A stretch of 64,000 nucleotides of DNA. Source: Streptomyces hokutonensis. GTDB taxonomy: Bacteria > Actinomycetota > Actinomycetes > Streptomycetales > Streptomycetaceae. The stretch covers positions 186,001 through 250,000 of the forward strand of contig NZ_BARG01000018.1 of NCBI RefSeq assembly GCF_000376565.1. Reading direction: 5' to 3'. Position numbers and translations under genes: made by a program. Position 1 is the stretch's first letter; every line of letters starts with the position of its first letter. Shown here piece after piece: positions 42,865 to 52,673 of the stretch. Below the pieces are notes generated by a model, which saw only the letters and a list, made by a program, of their open reading frames with translations, was not told the DNA's origin and made no database searches.

Positions 42865-43635
42865 CTAGCGCCAGAACTGGTAGAGGCTGTAGCCGTACGA
42901 CGTCGCCCAGTCGCTGACGCCCAGGCCCCGCAGGATCGCGTCGATCATGTCGAAGAACTCCCGGTTGATCGACGGCACCCACAGCAGCGCGAACACGAAC
43001 AGCAGGCCGAACGGCGCGAACGGCTCGACCTGCCGCTTGATGTCGTTCGACAGCCAGGGCTCGATCACGCCGTAGCCGTCCAGGCCCGGCACCGGCAGGA
43101 AGTTCAGGATCGCCGCGGTCACCTGGAGCAGGGCCAGGAAGGCCAGCGCGTACTGGAACTCGGCCGGCACCCCGTCGAGGGCGTGCAGCCAGAACGGGGC
43201 CGTGCAGACCGCCGCGAACAGGACGTTCGTCAGCGGGCCGGCCGCCGAGATCAGGCTGTGCTTCCAGCGGCCGTGGATGCGGCCCCGCTCGATGAACACC
43301 GCGCCGCCCGGCAGCCCGATGCCGCCCATGATGACGAAGATCACCGGCAGCACGATGCTGAGCAGCGCGTGCGTGTACTTCAGCGGGTTGAGGGTCAGAT
43401 AGCCCTTCGAGCCGATCGAGATGTCACCGCTGTGCAGCGCGGTGCGCGCGTGCGCGTACTCGTGCAGACACAGGGAGACGATCCAGGCGGCCGTCACGAA
43501 CAGGAACACGGCGATGCCCGGCTTCTCGGCGAACCCGGTCCAGGTGGCCCAGCCGGTCACCGCCGTGACGGCCAGGATCCCGAGGAAGACGGGACTGATC
43601 CGCCGGTCGCTCGGGCGGGTGGTGGTGGCGGTCAT
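42865..43635 (-). CDS. Site-2 protease (M50 family) membrane metallopeptidase
   Basis: This 256-residue integral membrane protease has HEYAH (HExxH zinc site) in transmembrane helix 2 or 3 and the distal ligand motif NFLPVPGLDG. It belongs to the compact group without PDZ or CBS domains. Such enzymes cut membrane-bound anti-sigma factors or signal peptides within the membrane; the substrate is unknown. The ATG at 43635 precedes MTATTTRPSDRR; the open frame beyond runs antisense to the SARP gene. Confidence 0.92.
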   Translation of the reverse strand: MTATTTRPSDRRISPVFLGILAVTAVTGWATWTGFAEKPGIAVFLFVTAAWIVSLCLHEYAHARTALHSGDISIGSKGYLTLNPLKYTHALLSIVLPVIFVIMGGIGLPGGAVFIERGRIHGRWKHSLISAAGPLTNVLFAAVCTAPFWLHALDGVPAEFQYALAFLALLQVTAAILNFLPVPGLDGYGVIEPWLSNDIKRQVEPFAPFGLLFVFALLWVPSINREFFDMIDAILRGLGVSDWATSYGYSLYQFWR

Positions 43636-43743
43636 GGGGGTGGGCTCCCTGCTGGGGGTCGGTGGATCGCGCGAAGCCCGACGGTACCGGGCAGAGGGGA
43701 AAACGTCTCGCGGGTGGCCACCGGTTCCGGGGAAGGTGGGCGC

Positions 43744-43842
43744 ATGGGACTCTGGCACGCGATCCGCGACCCCGTCACCCCCCTCTCCGGGGCGGCGGCT
43801 CTCGTACGCCGTGCCCGGCGCCGCGCCGCCCCAACCCCGTGA
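43744..43842 (+). CDS. Doubtful 32-residue ORF before the SARP gene
   Basis: An ATG preceded by GGGGAAGGTGGG opens a 32-codon frame (MGLWHAIRDPVTPLSG, then a basic end). Its stop lies 24 bases before the large regulator gene and overlaps the proposed -35. It may be chance in GC-rich DNA. Confidence 0.25.
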   Translation: MGLWHAIRDPVTPLSGAAALVRRARRRAAPTP

Positions 43843-43866
43843 CCGCTTCCGCCGCCACCAGAGACA

Positions 43867-46800
43867 ATGGACCCCGTGCGCTATCGCATTCTCGGCACCA
43901 CCCAGGCACTGCGCCCCGACGGCACCCCCGTCCCGGTCGGCGGGGCGCGGCTGCGCGCCCTGCTCACCGTGCTCGCCCTGCGGCCCGGCCGGGCCGTGCC
44001 CGCGAGCTTCCTGGTGGACGAGGTGTGGGGCGCCGACCCGCCCGCCGACGCGACGGGCGCGCTGCAGGCGCTGGTGGGCAGGTTGCGCCGGGCGCTCGGC
44101 GCGGACGCGATCGGCTCCACGGAGAGCGGCTACCGGCTCGCCGTGGCCGCCGACGACATCGACCTGCACCGTTTCGAGCGGCTGACCGGCGAGGGGCTGC
44201 GGGCGCTGGCCGACGGCAACCCGGCCAAGGCGGCCGAGGCCCTGGACGACGCGCTCGCCCTGTGGACCGGCCCGCCCCTCGCGGACCTCCCCGACCGTAC
44301 GGCGGAGGCGGCCCGCCGGGAGACCCGCCACCTCGACGCCCGCCGCGCCCGCCTCACGGCGGCCCTCGCCCTGGGTGAAGCGGACACCGCCCTCCCCGAA
44401 CTGACCGCCCTCTGCGACACCCACCCCCTCGACGAACCCCTCCAGTCCCTCCGCCTCCAGGCCCTCCGAGCCACCGGCCGCACAGCGGAGGCACTGGCCG
44501 CCTACGAGGACATACGCCAACTCCTCGCGGACCGCCTCGGCTCCGACCCGGGGCCCGAACTGCGCGCGCTGCACGGTGAGTTGCTCAGTCCGGCCGATGG
44601 CGGAACCGGTGGCGGCGCCACGGCACCCGCTGCGCTCGGCGGCCGCACCGGGACCGGCGGCGGACCGGGCACGCACAACGGTCCTGGTGGGTCTGGCGCG
44701 CACTCCGATTCCGGCGGACCGGGCGTGCACTCCGGTCCTGGTGGGTCGGGCGCGTACTCCGGTTCGGGTGGGTCGGGCGCGTACTCCGGTTCGGGTGGGT
44801 CGGGCGGGTCCTACGGCTCCGGTGGGTCCGGCGCCAACTTTGGCCCCGGCGGACCGGGCGTGCACTCCGGTCCTGGTGAGTCCGGTGCGTACTCCGGTTC
44901 GGGTGGGTCTGGCGGGTCCTACGGCTCCGGTGGGTCCGGCGCCAACTTTGGCCCCGGCGGACCGGGCGTGCACTCCGGTCCTGGTGGGTCCGGCGGGTAC
45001 TCCGGTTCCGGTGGATCTGGCGTGCACTACGGCCCCGATGGGTCCGGTGCACACTCCGGCCCTGGTGGGTCCGGCGGGTCCTACGGCTCCGGTGGGTCCG
45101 GCGCGAGCTTTGGCTCCGGCGGGCCGGGCGTGCACTCCGGTCCTGGTGAGTCCGGCGCGTACTCCGGTCCCGACGGGTCCCGCGTGCACTCCGGTTCCGG
45201 CGGACCCGGCGCCCACGACCGCCCCGGCGGACCGGGTGACGGCAACGCACCCGGTGGGCAAGGCGAGTTCGCCGGTGGCGCCGATTCCGGCCGGTCCGCT
45301 TCCGCCGCCGTCTACGACGACACTGCCCCGCCCCCTGGCAACCTCCGCGCCCGTCTCACCTCCTTCGTCGGTCGGGAGGCCGACATCGAGGCCATCCGCG
45401 GGGACATCGCGGCGGCCCGTCTTGTGACCCTGCTCGGGCCCGGTGGGGCGGGGAAGACGCGGCTTTCGCAGGAGGCTGCCGAGCGGGTGCGGTACGCGTC
45501 GCGGGACGGGGTGTGGCTGGCCGAACTCGCCCCCGTCGACGATCCCGAGGCCGTACCGGAGGCCGTGCTCACCGCCCTCGGGGCGCGCGAGACCGTGATG
45601 TACGGCGCCGGTGCCGAGGCGATCCGGGCCGCCGGGGGAGACCGGCACGACGACCCCGTGGAGCGGCTCGCCGAGCACTGCGGCCGGCGCCGGATGCTGA
45701 TCGTCCTCGACAACTGCGAGCACGTCGTGGACGCGGCCGCCCGCCTCGTGGAGGCCCTGCTGGAGCGCTGCCCCGAGCTCACCGTGCTCGCCACCAGCCG
45801 CGAACCCCTGGGCGTACCGGGGGAGTTGCTGCGCCCGGTGGAGCCCCTGCCCGACCCCGTCGCGCTACGGCTGCTCGCCGAGCGGGGCGCGGCGGCCCGG
45901 CCGGGATTCTCGGTCGAGGACGACATCGAGGCCTGTGCCGAGATCTGCCGGCGGCTCGACGGGATGCCCCTCGCGATCGAACTTGCGGCCGCCAGGCTAC
46001 GGATGTTGACGCCGCGTCAGATCGCCGACCGGCTCGACGACCGCTTCCGGCTGCTCACTTCGGGCAGCCGTACGCTCCTGCCCCGCCAGCAGACCCTGCG
46101 GGCCGTCGTCGACTGGTCCTGGGACCTGCTCGACGCGGACGAACGGGACGTACTGAGCACCCTCTCCGTCTTCGCCGGCGGCTGCGACCTCGCCGCCGCC
46201 GAGGCCGTGTGCGGACCCGTCGCGTTCGAGACGCTCGGCTCCCTCGTCGACAAGTCCCTTGTCGTGGCGGCCCCTTCGGGCGAGGGGGAGATGCGCTACC
46301 GGCTCCTGGAGACCGTCGCCGAGTACGCGGGCGAACGGCTCGCCGAGTCCGGCCGCCGCCCCGCCGCCGAGCGCGCCCACCTGACGTACTACCGCGAACT
46401 CGCCCGCACCACCGACCCGTTGCTGCGCGGCCCCGGCCAACTCGCCGCCGTGGAGCGGCTGGAGCGCGAGTACGAGAACCTCCGCACCGCCCTGCGGCAC
46501 GCCGTCGCCGAGCGCGACGAGCAGGAGGCCCTCTGCCTCGTCCTGTCGCTGGTCTGGTACTGGCAGATGCGCGACGTCCGCATCGAGGCCCGCAACTGGT
46601 GCGTCGAGGTCATGGCCCTGGGCCCCGACCCCTTCGCGGCCCCCGTCCAGCGCGCCGCCCCGGTCTGGGAGCGCTGCACCGACATCCCGCCCCCGCTCAC
46701 CGGAGAACTCCTCGCCGAGGCCCGGCGCGGTCTCCATCTCGCCCATCTCGCCTGCATGGACACGGAGTTGGACGCCTGGGAGACACCGGCGGCGAAGGAG

Positions 46801-47847
46801 AAGCTGGGCCTCATCGCCCAGGTCTACGAACCGGGCCTGCCGCAGACCTGTCGTACGCCCGGCATGTTCTGGTTCTTCGCCGTGATGCTGAGCGGCAGCG
46901 TGGAGCGGCTGCCCGCGATCCTCGACGCCGACGTCCACACCTGCCGGACCAACCCGGGCATGGAGTGGGAGCTCGCCACCACCCTCCAGATGCGCGCCAA
47001 CATGCTCGCCAACCGCACCGACTGGGCGGGCGACGCGGCCCGGGACGCCGACGAGTCGCTGGAGATCTTCCTTCGCCTCGGCGACATCTGGGGCGTCGCG
47101 GAGGCGCTCTCGGCCCGCGCCGAGGCCCGCGAGCGCACCGGCCAGTACCGGCTCGCCGCCGCCGACTACGAGGCCGCGATCGAGCACGCCGAACGGCTCG
47201 GCGCCCGAGGGCAGACGGCCGTGCTCGGCGCCCGGCTCGGCAGTGTGCTCATCGAGGAGGGCGAGTTCGAACGCGGCGAGCGCATCCTGCGCGAGGTCAT
47301 CGACCGGCCGCACGGCGCGAGCAGCGAGGCGATGCCCGCCGCCCGGATGTTCCTCGCCGGCCGCCTCGCCACGTCCGGCCGGATCCCGGAGGCGCGCGAG
47401 GAACTGCGCCTGCTGCGCGAGGAGTTCCACATCGCGCACTTCATCGTCTTCGACGCGTTCATCCTCGGCTCGGAGGCCTGGGTGGAGGCGCTCGACGGCG
47501 AGTACGAGGAGTCCCTGGACAAGATCCGCAAGGCGCTGAAGCGGGCCGGTGACCCGCTGTCCGAGGCCATCGCCCCGCACATGACCTCGCTGTACCTGGG
47601 GATCGCCGCGGTCGCCCTCACCGAGTTCGACGGCGGCGCCCGGGCCAAGGACGGCGTCCGCTGCCTCGTCGCGGCGAAGGCGCTGCTGCCGCCCGGGCAC
47701 GTCCCGACCTTCATGGAACGCGAGGCCTACCGCCAGGCCGAACTGCACGCGCGCGGCAGGCTCGGCGACGCGGCCTACGAGGAGTGCGCGGCCGGATACG
47801 CCGAAGGCGACGGCCTCTCCGCGAAGGAGGCCGCCGCCCTGGTGTGA
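43867..47847 (+). CDS. AfsR/SARP-type regulator with BTAD, NB-ARC ATPase and TPR region
   Basis: This 1326-residue transcription factor has an N-terminal winged helix (about 5-95), a bacterial transcriptional activation domain (about 97-245), a Gly/Ser repeat linker (about 260-465), an ATPase with P-loop LGPGGAGKTRL (about 522) and LIVLDNCEHVVD, and a C-terminal helical repeat region (about 850-1326). Such regulators activate secondary-metabolism or stress genes by binding direct heptamer repeats near -35. The nearest possible targets are the DrrAB exporter and the M50 protease. A promoter GTGACC-N18-GACAAT (43839-43868) suggests the true start may be the GTG at 43876, giving a leaderless mRNA. 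Confidence 0.9.
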   Translation: MDPVRYRILGTTQALRPDGTPVPVGGARLRALLTVLALRPGRAVPASFLVDEVWGADPPADATGALQALVGRLRRALGADAIGSTESGYRLAVAADDIDLHRFERLTGEGLRALADGNPAKAAEALDDALALWTGPPLADLPDRTAEAARRETRHLDARRARLTAALALGEADTALPELTALCDTHPLDEPLQSLRLQALRATGRTAEALAAYEDIRQLLADRLGSDPGPELRALHGELLSPADGGTGGGATAPAALGGRTGTGGGPGTHNGPGGSGAHSDSGGPGVHSGPGGSGAYSGSGGSGAYSGSGGSGGSYGSGGSGANFGPGGPGVHSGPGESGAYSGSGGSGGSYGSGGSGANFGPGGPGVHSGPGGSGGYSGSGGSGVHYGPDGSGAHSGPGGSGGSYGSGGSGASFGSGGPGVHSGPGESGAYSGPDGSRVHSGSGGPGAHDRPGGPGDGNAPGGQGEFAGGADSGRSASAAVYDDTAPPPGNLRARLTSFVGREADIEAIRGDIAAARLVTLLGPGGAGKTRLSQEAAERVRYASRDGVWLAELAPVDDPEAVPEAVLTALGARETVMYGAGAEAIRAAGGDRHDDPVERLAEHCGRRRMLIVLDNCEHVVDAAARLVEALLERCPELTVLATSREPLGVPGELLRPVEPLPDPVALRLLAERGAAARPGFSVEDDIEACAEICRRLDGMPLAIELAAARLRMLTPRQIADRLDDRFRLLTSGSRTLLPRQQTLRAVVDWSWDLLDADERDVLSTLSVFAGGCDLAAAEAVCGPVAFETLGSLVDKSLVVAAPSGEGEMRYRLLETVAEYAGERLAESGRRPAAERAHLTYYRELARTTDPLLRGPGQLAAVERLEREYENLRTALRHAVAERDEQEALCLVLSLVWYWQMRDVRIEARNWCVEVMALGPDPFAAPVQRAAPVWERCTDIPPPLTGELLAEARRGLHLAHLACMDTELDAWETPAAKEKLGLIAQVYEPGLPQTCRTPGMFWFFAVMLSGSVERLPAILDADVHTCRTNPGMEWELATTLQMRANMLANRTDWAGDAARDADESLEIFLRLGDIWGVAEALSARAEARERTGQYRLAAADYEAAIEHAERLGARGQTAVLGARLGSVLIEEGEFERGERILREVIDRPHGASSEAMPAARMFLAGRLATSGRIPEAREELRLLREEFHIAHFIVFDAFILGSEAWVEALDGEYEESLDKIRKALKRAGDPLSEAIAPHMTSLYLGIAAVALTEFDGGARAKDGVRCLVAAKALLPPGHVPTFMEREAYRQAELHARGRLGDAAYEECAAGYAEGDGLSAKEAAALV
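44670..45250 (+). repeat. 27-bp in-frame tandem repeats in the SARP linker
   Basis: About 20 imperfect nonapeptide units (types SGPGGSGAY, SGSGGSGAY, GSGGSGANF and GPGGPGVHS) encode a flexible Gly/Ser/Pro linker. A larger block of about 117 bp containing GSYGSGGSGANFGPGGPG recurs, which suggests recent expansion. Confidence 0.88.
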
Positions 47848-47869
47848 GGCCCGCCGTACCCGACGGCGT

Positions 47870-48691
47870 TCAGGTCTTGGTGCGGAACTTGTAGATCGAG
47901 ATCGGGGCCATCACCGCGGTGAGCCCCACCGACCAGGCGAGCGTCAGCAGCGTGCCGTGGGCGACCGGGCCGCCCACCATCAGCCCGCGGGCCGCGTCCG
48001 CCAGGGCGGAGAGCGGGTTGTAGTCGGTGAAGTTCTGCAGCCAGCCCGGCATCGAGCCGGTCGGCGCGAAGATCGACGAGCCGAACTGCAGCGGCATCAG
48101 CACCAGGAAGCCCATGGCCTGCACGGACTGCGCGGACTTCATGGTCACGCCGAGGGTGAGGAACACCCACATCAGGGCCGAGCCGAACACCGCGGACAGC
48201 CCGATCGCGGCGAACATGCCGAGCCAGTGGTGGATGTGGAAGCCGACGAGGACACCGACGACCATCAGCACGGCGGACGCGACCAGCATCCGCATCATCT
48301 CGACCGAGATCTTCGCGATCAGCACCGAGGCGCGCCCGATGGGCAGGGACCGGAACCGGTCCATGACCCCGGTGTGGAAGTCGGTGTTGAAGCCGGTGCC
48401 CACCCCCTGCGCCATGTTCATCCCCATCATGGCGAGCAGACCGGGTACGACGTACTGCACGTACGCCTCCTGCCCACCGCCCAGCGACTGCCCGATCGAG
48501 CCGCCGAAGACGTACACGAACAGCAGCGTGAAGATGACCGGGAACAGGATGGCGTCGAACATCGACTCCGGGTCCTGCCTGATCCACAGCAGATTGCGCC
48601 GGATCAGCGCGCCGGTGTGGCGCAGATGGTTGCGCAGCGGGATACGGGGGTCCGACGCGACGGCGCCGGGCTTCACGGCGACGGCGCTCAT
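47870..48691 (-). CDS. ABC-2 type exporter permease (DrrB-like)
   Basis: This 273-residue permease has six hydrophobic helices and ABC-2 hallmarks (LLWIRQDPESMFDAILFPVIF quoted as IRQDPESMFDAILFPV, and MDRFRSLPIGRASVLIAK). It forms an exporter with the ATPase encoded upstream, overlapping it by 4 bp (ATGA). The pair resembles daunorubicin-resistance DrrAB and probably confers drug or lipid export; the substrate is unknown. Confidence 0.92.
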   Translation of the reverse strand: MSAVAVKPGAVASDPRIPLRNHLRHTGALIRRNLLWIRQDPESMFDAILFPVIFTLLFVYVFGGSIGQSLGGGQEAYVQYVVPGLLAMMGMNMAQGVGTGFNTDFHTGVMDRFRSLPIGRASVLIAKISVEMMRMLVASAVLMVVGVLVGFHIHHWLGMFAAIGLSAVFGSALMWVFLTLGVTMKSAQSVQAMGFLVLMPLQFGSSIFAPTGSMPGWLQNFTDYNPLSALADAARGLMVGGPVAHGTLLTLAWSVGLTAVMAPISIYKFRTKT

Positions 48692-49707
48692 ACGGCGACC
48701 TCCTCGCGGTCGGGGGTGGGCACGGAGTCCTGCGGGGCACTGGCGCGGTGGCCGGTGAGGGAGAGGAACACCTCGTCCAGGCTGGGCAGTTCGGTGGTGA
48801 TGGAGGCGATGGTGAGGCCGCGGGCGCTCACCGCGCCGACCACGGCGGTCAGTTGCTCGTCGCTGAGGATCGGCACCAGGACCGTGCCACTCTCGACGTC
48901 GACGGTGACGGTGGCCAGGCCGGTGATGCCGAGCTCGTCCAACGCGCGGGCCAGCGGCCGCAGTTGCAGCGGATCGGTCGGCCGGATGCGCAACGCCCGG
49001 CCGCCGACCTTCGCCTTCAGCTCGTCGATCCCGCCGTTCGCGATGACCTTGCCGTGGTCCACCACGGTCAGCTCGGAGGCGAGCGCCTCGGCCTCCTCCA
49101 TGTACTGCGTGGTGAGCAGCACGGTCACGCCGTCGCCGACCATGGACCGCACCTCGTCCCACACCTCCATGCGGGTGCGCGGGTCGAGACCGGTGGTCGG
49201 CTCGTCCAGGAACAGCACCTGCGGGTGCCCGATCATCGAGGCGGCCAGGTCGAGCCGGCGCCGCATACCGCCGGAGTACGTGCTCGCGGGCCGCTTGGCG
49301 GCGTCCGTCAGCGAGAACCGCTCCAGCAGTTCGTCGGCGCGGGCACGGGCGTCCTTGCGGGACAGGTCAAGGAGCCGCCCGATCATGTAGAGGTTCTCCC
49401 ACCCGGGGAGCTTCTCGTCCACGGAGGCGTACTGGCCGGTGAGGCCTATCACCCGGCGCAGCTGGCGGGGCTGGCGCAGGACGTCGTAGCCGGCGACGGA
49501 TGCCTCGCCGGCGGTCGGGGCGAGCAGCGTGGACAGGATGCGTACGAGGGTGGTCTTGCCGGCACCGTTCGGCCCGAGCACACCCATCACGGTGCCTTCC
49601 CGGACGTCCAGGTCGACGCCGTCCAGCGCCTTGGTCTCGCCGTAGTGCTTGACCAGCCCCCGCACGGTCACTGCCGTGCCGCTGGGTGTGTTGTCGATTC
49701 GCGTCAT
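48688..49707 (-). CDS. ABC exporter ATP-binding protein (DrrA-like)
   Basis: This 339-residue ATPase has Walker A GPNGAGKTT, signature TYSGGMRRRLDLAASM, Walker B VLFLDEPTTGLD and the C-terminal DUF4162-like domain of DrrA proteins. It energises the adjacent DrrB-like permease. The start at 49707 and the 4-bp overlap downstream indicate a two-gene operon. Confidence 0.93.
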   Translation of the reverse strand: MTRIDNTPSGTAVTVRGLVKHYGETKALDGVDLDVREGTVMGVLGPNGAGKTTLVRILSTLLAPTAGEASVAGYDVLRQPRQLRRVIGLTGQYASVDEKLPGWENLYMIGRLLDLSRKDARARADELLERFSLTDAAKRPASTYSGGMRRRLDLAASMIGHPQVLFLDEPTTGLDPRTRMEVWDEVRSMVGDGVTVLLTTQYMEEAEALASELTVVDHGKVIANGGIDELKAKVGGRALRIRPTDPLQLRPLARALDELGITGLATVTVDVESGTVLVPILSDEQLTAVVGAVSARGLTIASITTELPSLDEVFLSLTGHRASAPQDSVPTPDREEVAV

Positions 49708-49881
49708 GCGGATGACAGTGCCAGCGTCTGCCGACAGAACGCCGACATCCCACCGACAGGCGCCTACAACTGACCGACGGCGGCGGCAGTCTTCCGACGA
49801 TCACCGCAACCATCAATTGAGGAACCACGACGGCGAGCAACCACCTCCGCGAGAGCGGCGCCGGTTTAGGCGCAAAAGAGG

Positions 49882-49917
49882 GGCAGCCCGCCGACGGGGG
49901 AAGTTCGGCGGGCTGCC
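49882..49917. terminator. Terminator of panB
   Basis: Perfect 13-bp arms GGCAGCCCGCCGA (49882-49894) and TCGGCGGGCTGCC (49905-49917). Read on the minus strand, the hairpin is followed by CCTCTTTTG. It lies 26 bp past the panB stop. Confidence 0.8.
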
Positions 49918-49942
49918 ATGGTGCCGCAGTGGCTCTGACCGG

Positions 49943-50818
49943 TCAGTGGACCGAGTGCTCCTCCAGCGGGAACGTCCCGCCCACCACGTCCTCCGCGAAC
50001 GCCTTCGCCGCGTTGCCCATGACCTCACGCAGATTGGCGTACTGCTTCACGAACTTGGGCATCCGACCACCCGTAAGCCCCAACATGTCGGTCCACACCA
50101 GGACTTGGGCATCGGTCTCGGCCCCGGCCCCGATCCCGACGGTAGGAATGTGCAGCACCCGGGTCACCTCGGCCGCGAGCTCCGCCGGCACCAGCTCCAG
50201 TACGACCGCGAACGCCCCCGCGTCCTGCACGGACTTCGCGTCCCGCAGCAACTGCTGCGCGGCCTCCTCGCCCCGCCCCTGCACGCGATACCCCATCGCG
50301 TTCACGGACTGGGGGGTCAGCCCGATGTGGGCCATCACCGGGATACCGGACTCGACGAGGAGCCGGATCTGCTCGTGCGACCGCTCGCCGCCCTCCAGCT
50401 TCACCGCCCCGACCCCGGCCTCCTTCACCAGCCGGGTCGCCGAGCGCAGCGCCTGCACCGGCCCCTCCTGGTAGGACCCGAAGGGCAGATCGCCGACGAT
50501 GAGCGCGCGCTGCGTGCCGCGCACGACCGCGGCGGACAGCATGGTCATCTCGTCCAGCGTGACGGGCACGGTCGACTCGTACCCGAGGTGGCAGTTGCCC
50601 GCCGAGTCGCCGACGAGCATGACCGGGATCCCGGCCTCGTCGAAGACGGACGCGGTCATCGCGTCGTAGGCGGTGAGCATGGGCCACTTCTCGCCGCGTT
50701 CCTTGGCGAGAGCGATGTCGCGAACGGTGATACGGCGTGTGCCCTTGCCTCCGTACAGCGCCTTGCTGCCGTCGGAGGAGCTGGTCTTCCCAGTCTGGGC
50801 AGCCGAAAGCTGCGTCAT
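49943..50818 (-). CDS. panB: 3-methyl-2-oxobutanoate hydroxymethyltransferase
   Basis: This 291-residue enzyme makes ketopantoate from 2-ketoisovalerate and methylene-tetrahydrofolate, the first step of pantothenate and CoA synthesis. Family motifs are MLTAYDAMTA, VGDSAGN with the metal-binding Asp, LPFGSY, VKLEGG, HIGLTPQS and GIGAGAETDAQVLVWTDMLG (20 residues). The ATG at 50818 has AAGGAG 8 bases upstream; an upstream ATG at 50839 is in frame but lacks one. It is divergent from the MFS gene. Confidence 0.96.
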   Translation of the reverse strand: MTQLSAAQTGKTSSSDGSKALYGGKGTRRITVRDIALAKERGEKWPMLTAYDAMTASVFDEAGIPVMLVGDSAGNCHLGYESTVPVTLDEMTMLSAAVVRGTQRALIVGDLPFGSYQEGPVQALRSATRLVKEAGVGAVKLEGGERSHEQIRLLVESGIPVMAHIGLTPQSVNAMGYRVQGRGEEAAQQLLRDAKSVQDAGAFAVVLELVPAELAAEVTRVLHIPTVGIGAGAETDAQVLVWTDMLGLTGGRMPKFVKQYANLREVMGNAAKAFAEDVVGGTFPLEEHSVH

Positions 50819-50975
50819 TGCAACGGCTCCTTCAGTCATCTCGAGGCACCCTCACGGCGTCCCCGGATCCCCTCCATGGTGGCACCTCGTGCCACGGAGG
50901 GCCAGAGGGACCCCCGTCACCCGCGTCACGTCCGATCACGTGCGGGGCATACGTAAGGTCTGAGTAAAAGATTTA

Positions 50976-50998
50976 CGATACGGCACGGTCTCGTATCG
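50976..50998. promoter_or_regulatory. Palindromic operator upstream of the MFS-TetR pair
   Basis: Perfect arms CGATACG and CGTATCG flank a 9-base centre. It overlaps the -35 region of a promoter whose -10 (TAGTCT, 51018-51023) lies 7 bases before the ATG. It is a good candidate operator for the TetR regulator encoded after the transporter. Confidence 0.55.
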
Positions 50999-51030
50999 GA
51001 ATTCGCCCGAAGCTCCCTAGTCTGGACCGC

Positions 51031-52620
51031 ATGACCACTCCACCCGTCCCGGGCACCCGGATACCCGAAGCGGTGCACCGTCGCCGTTGGGCCATCCTCG
51101 GCGTGCTGATGCTGAGCCTGCTGATCGTGGTGCTCGACAACTCGATCCTCAACGTCGCCATCAAGACCATCTCCACCCCGGCCCCGACCGGCCTGGGCGC
51201 GACACAGAGCGAGCTGGAGTGGGCGATCAACGCCTACACCCTCGTCTTCGCCGGCCTGCTGTTCACCGCCGGCCTCCTCGGTGACCGGCTGGGCCGCAAG
51301 AAGACCCTGCTCGGCGGTCTCCTCGTGTTCGGCATCGGCTCCGCGCTGGCCGCCGAGTCCGGCTCGCCCGACCAGCTCATCGCCTTCCGCGCCCTGATGG
51401 CGCTCGGCGCGGCCTTCGTGATGCCCGCCACCCTCGCCGTCCTCATGAACGTCTTCGAGCGCGAGGAGCAGCCCAAGGCCATCGGCATCTGGGCCGGCGG
51501 CGTCGGCCTCGCCATCGCGATCGGCCCGATCACCGGCGGTGTGCTCCTCGACCACTTCTGGTGGGGCTCGGTCTTCCTGATCAACGTGCCCATCGTGATC
51601 ATCGCGCTCGCCCTGATGATCTGGCTGGTCCCCGACTCCCGCGACCCCAAGCCCGGCCGCCTCGACCCGATCGGCGTGGTCCTGTCCGTCGTAGGCCTCG
51701 TCCTGCTGGTCTACGGCATCATCGAGGGCGGCGAACTGGCCGACTTCACGGCGCCCAAGGTGCTGTCGACGATCCTCGCCGGTGTCGCGGTCCTCGCCGG
51801 GTTCGTCTGGTTCGAGAAGCGCAGCGACCACCCGTCCATCGACGTCACGTACTTCAAGAACAAGGTGTTCTCGGCCGCGATCGCCGCCATCGCGCTGGTC
51901 TTCTTCGCGCTGATGGGCGTGACCTTCTTCTCGGTCTTCTACACCCAGAGCGTGCGCGGCTACTCACCGCTCCAGACCGGTCTGCTGATGCTGCCGCTGG
52001 CCGCCGCGCAGATGATCTTCGCGCCGCGCGCCCGGCTGGTCGTCGACCGCTTCGGCAACCGGATCACCACCGGCGTCGGCCTGCTGCTGCTCGCCGGGAT
52101 GCTCGCCGCCTTCGCGACCCTCAAGGCCGACACGCCGATCTGGATCCTGGAGATCATCTTCTTCCTCATGGGCGCCGGCATGGCCCACGTCATGACCCCG
52201 ACCAGCGTCGTCATCATGCAGGCCCTGCCGCGCGAGAAGGCGGGCTCCGCGTCCGCGCTGAGCAACACCTTCCGCCAGGTCGGCGGCGCGCTCGGCATCG
52301 CCGTACTCGGCTCGGTGCTCTCCACCGCCTACCGCAACGGCATCGAGGGCAAGCTCGGCTCGGTGCCGGCCGCCCTGCGCGACACGGCCGGCGAGTCCAT
52401 CGAGGCCACCCTCGGCGTCGCCGCGAAGCTCGGCCCGCAGGGCAAGGCCCTGGTCGGCCCGGCCAACGACGCCTTCCTGCACGCCATGCACGTCACCGCC
52501 CTGTGCGGCGCGGGCGTGGCCGTCGTAGGCGCGGTGGTCGCCTTCCTCTTCCTGCCCGGGAAGCCGACGGCCCGCCAGGAGGGCAAGGAGGAACAGGAGT
52601 TGGTCGTCGTAGGCGAATAG
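51031..52620 (+). CDS. DHA2 family MFS multidrug exporter (EmrB/QacA type)
   Basis: This 529-residue membrane protein has 14 predicted helices and DHA2 motifs ([10 protein letters not shown] in helix 1, [30 protein letters not shown] and [20 protein letters not shown]). It should expel toxic compounds by proton antiport. The start is supported by a -10 (TAGTCT) 7 bases upstream, implying a leaderless transcript. A TetR gene follows after 53 bp and the palindrome upstream suggests that it represses both. Confidence 0.93.
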   Translation: MTTPPVPGTRIPEAVHRRRWAILGVLMLSLLIVVLDNSILNVAIKTISTPAPTGLGATQSELEWAINAYTLVFAGLLFTAGLLGDRLGRKKTLLGGLLVFGIGSALAAESGSPDQLIAFRALMALGAAFVMPATLAVLMNVFEREEQPKAIGIWAGGVGLAIAIGPITGGVLLDHFWWGSVFLINVPIVIIALALMIWLVPDSRDPKPGRLDPIGVVLSVVGLVLLVYGIIEGGELADFTAPKVLSTILAGVAVLAGFVWFEKRSDHPSIDVTYFKNKVFSAAIAAIALVFFALMGVTFFSVFYTQSVRGYSPLQTGLLMLPLAAAQMIFAPRARLVVDRFGNRITTGVGLLLLAGMLAAFATLKADTPIWILEIIFFLMGAGMAHVMTPTSVVIMQALPREKAGSASALSNTFRQVGGALGIAVLGSVLSTAYRNGIEGKLGSVPAALRDTAGESIEATLGVAAKLGPQGKALVGPANDAFLHAMHVTALCGAGVAVVGAVVAFLFLPGKPTARQEGKEEQELVVVGE

Positions 52621-52673
52621 CGACGACAATCGGCACGGACGCGGACGGGGGGACAGCGAAGGGACGGAGTGAA

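Noticed and set aside
52621..52673. N-terminal extension of the TetR protein at 52674 into the MFS gene
   Set aside because: The long frame upstream is a shadow of the exporter; GTG at 52674 with GGAG gives a normal TetR length.
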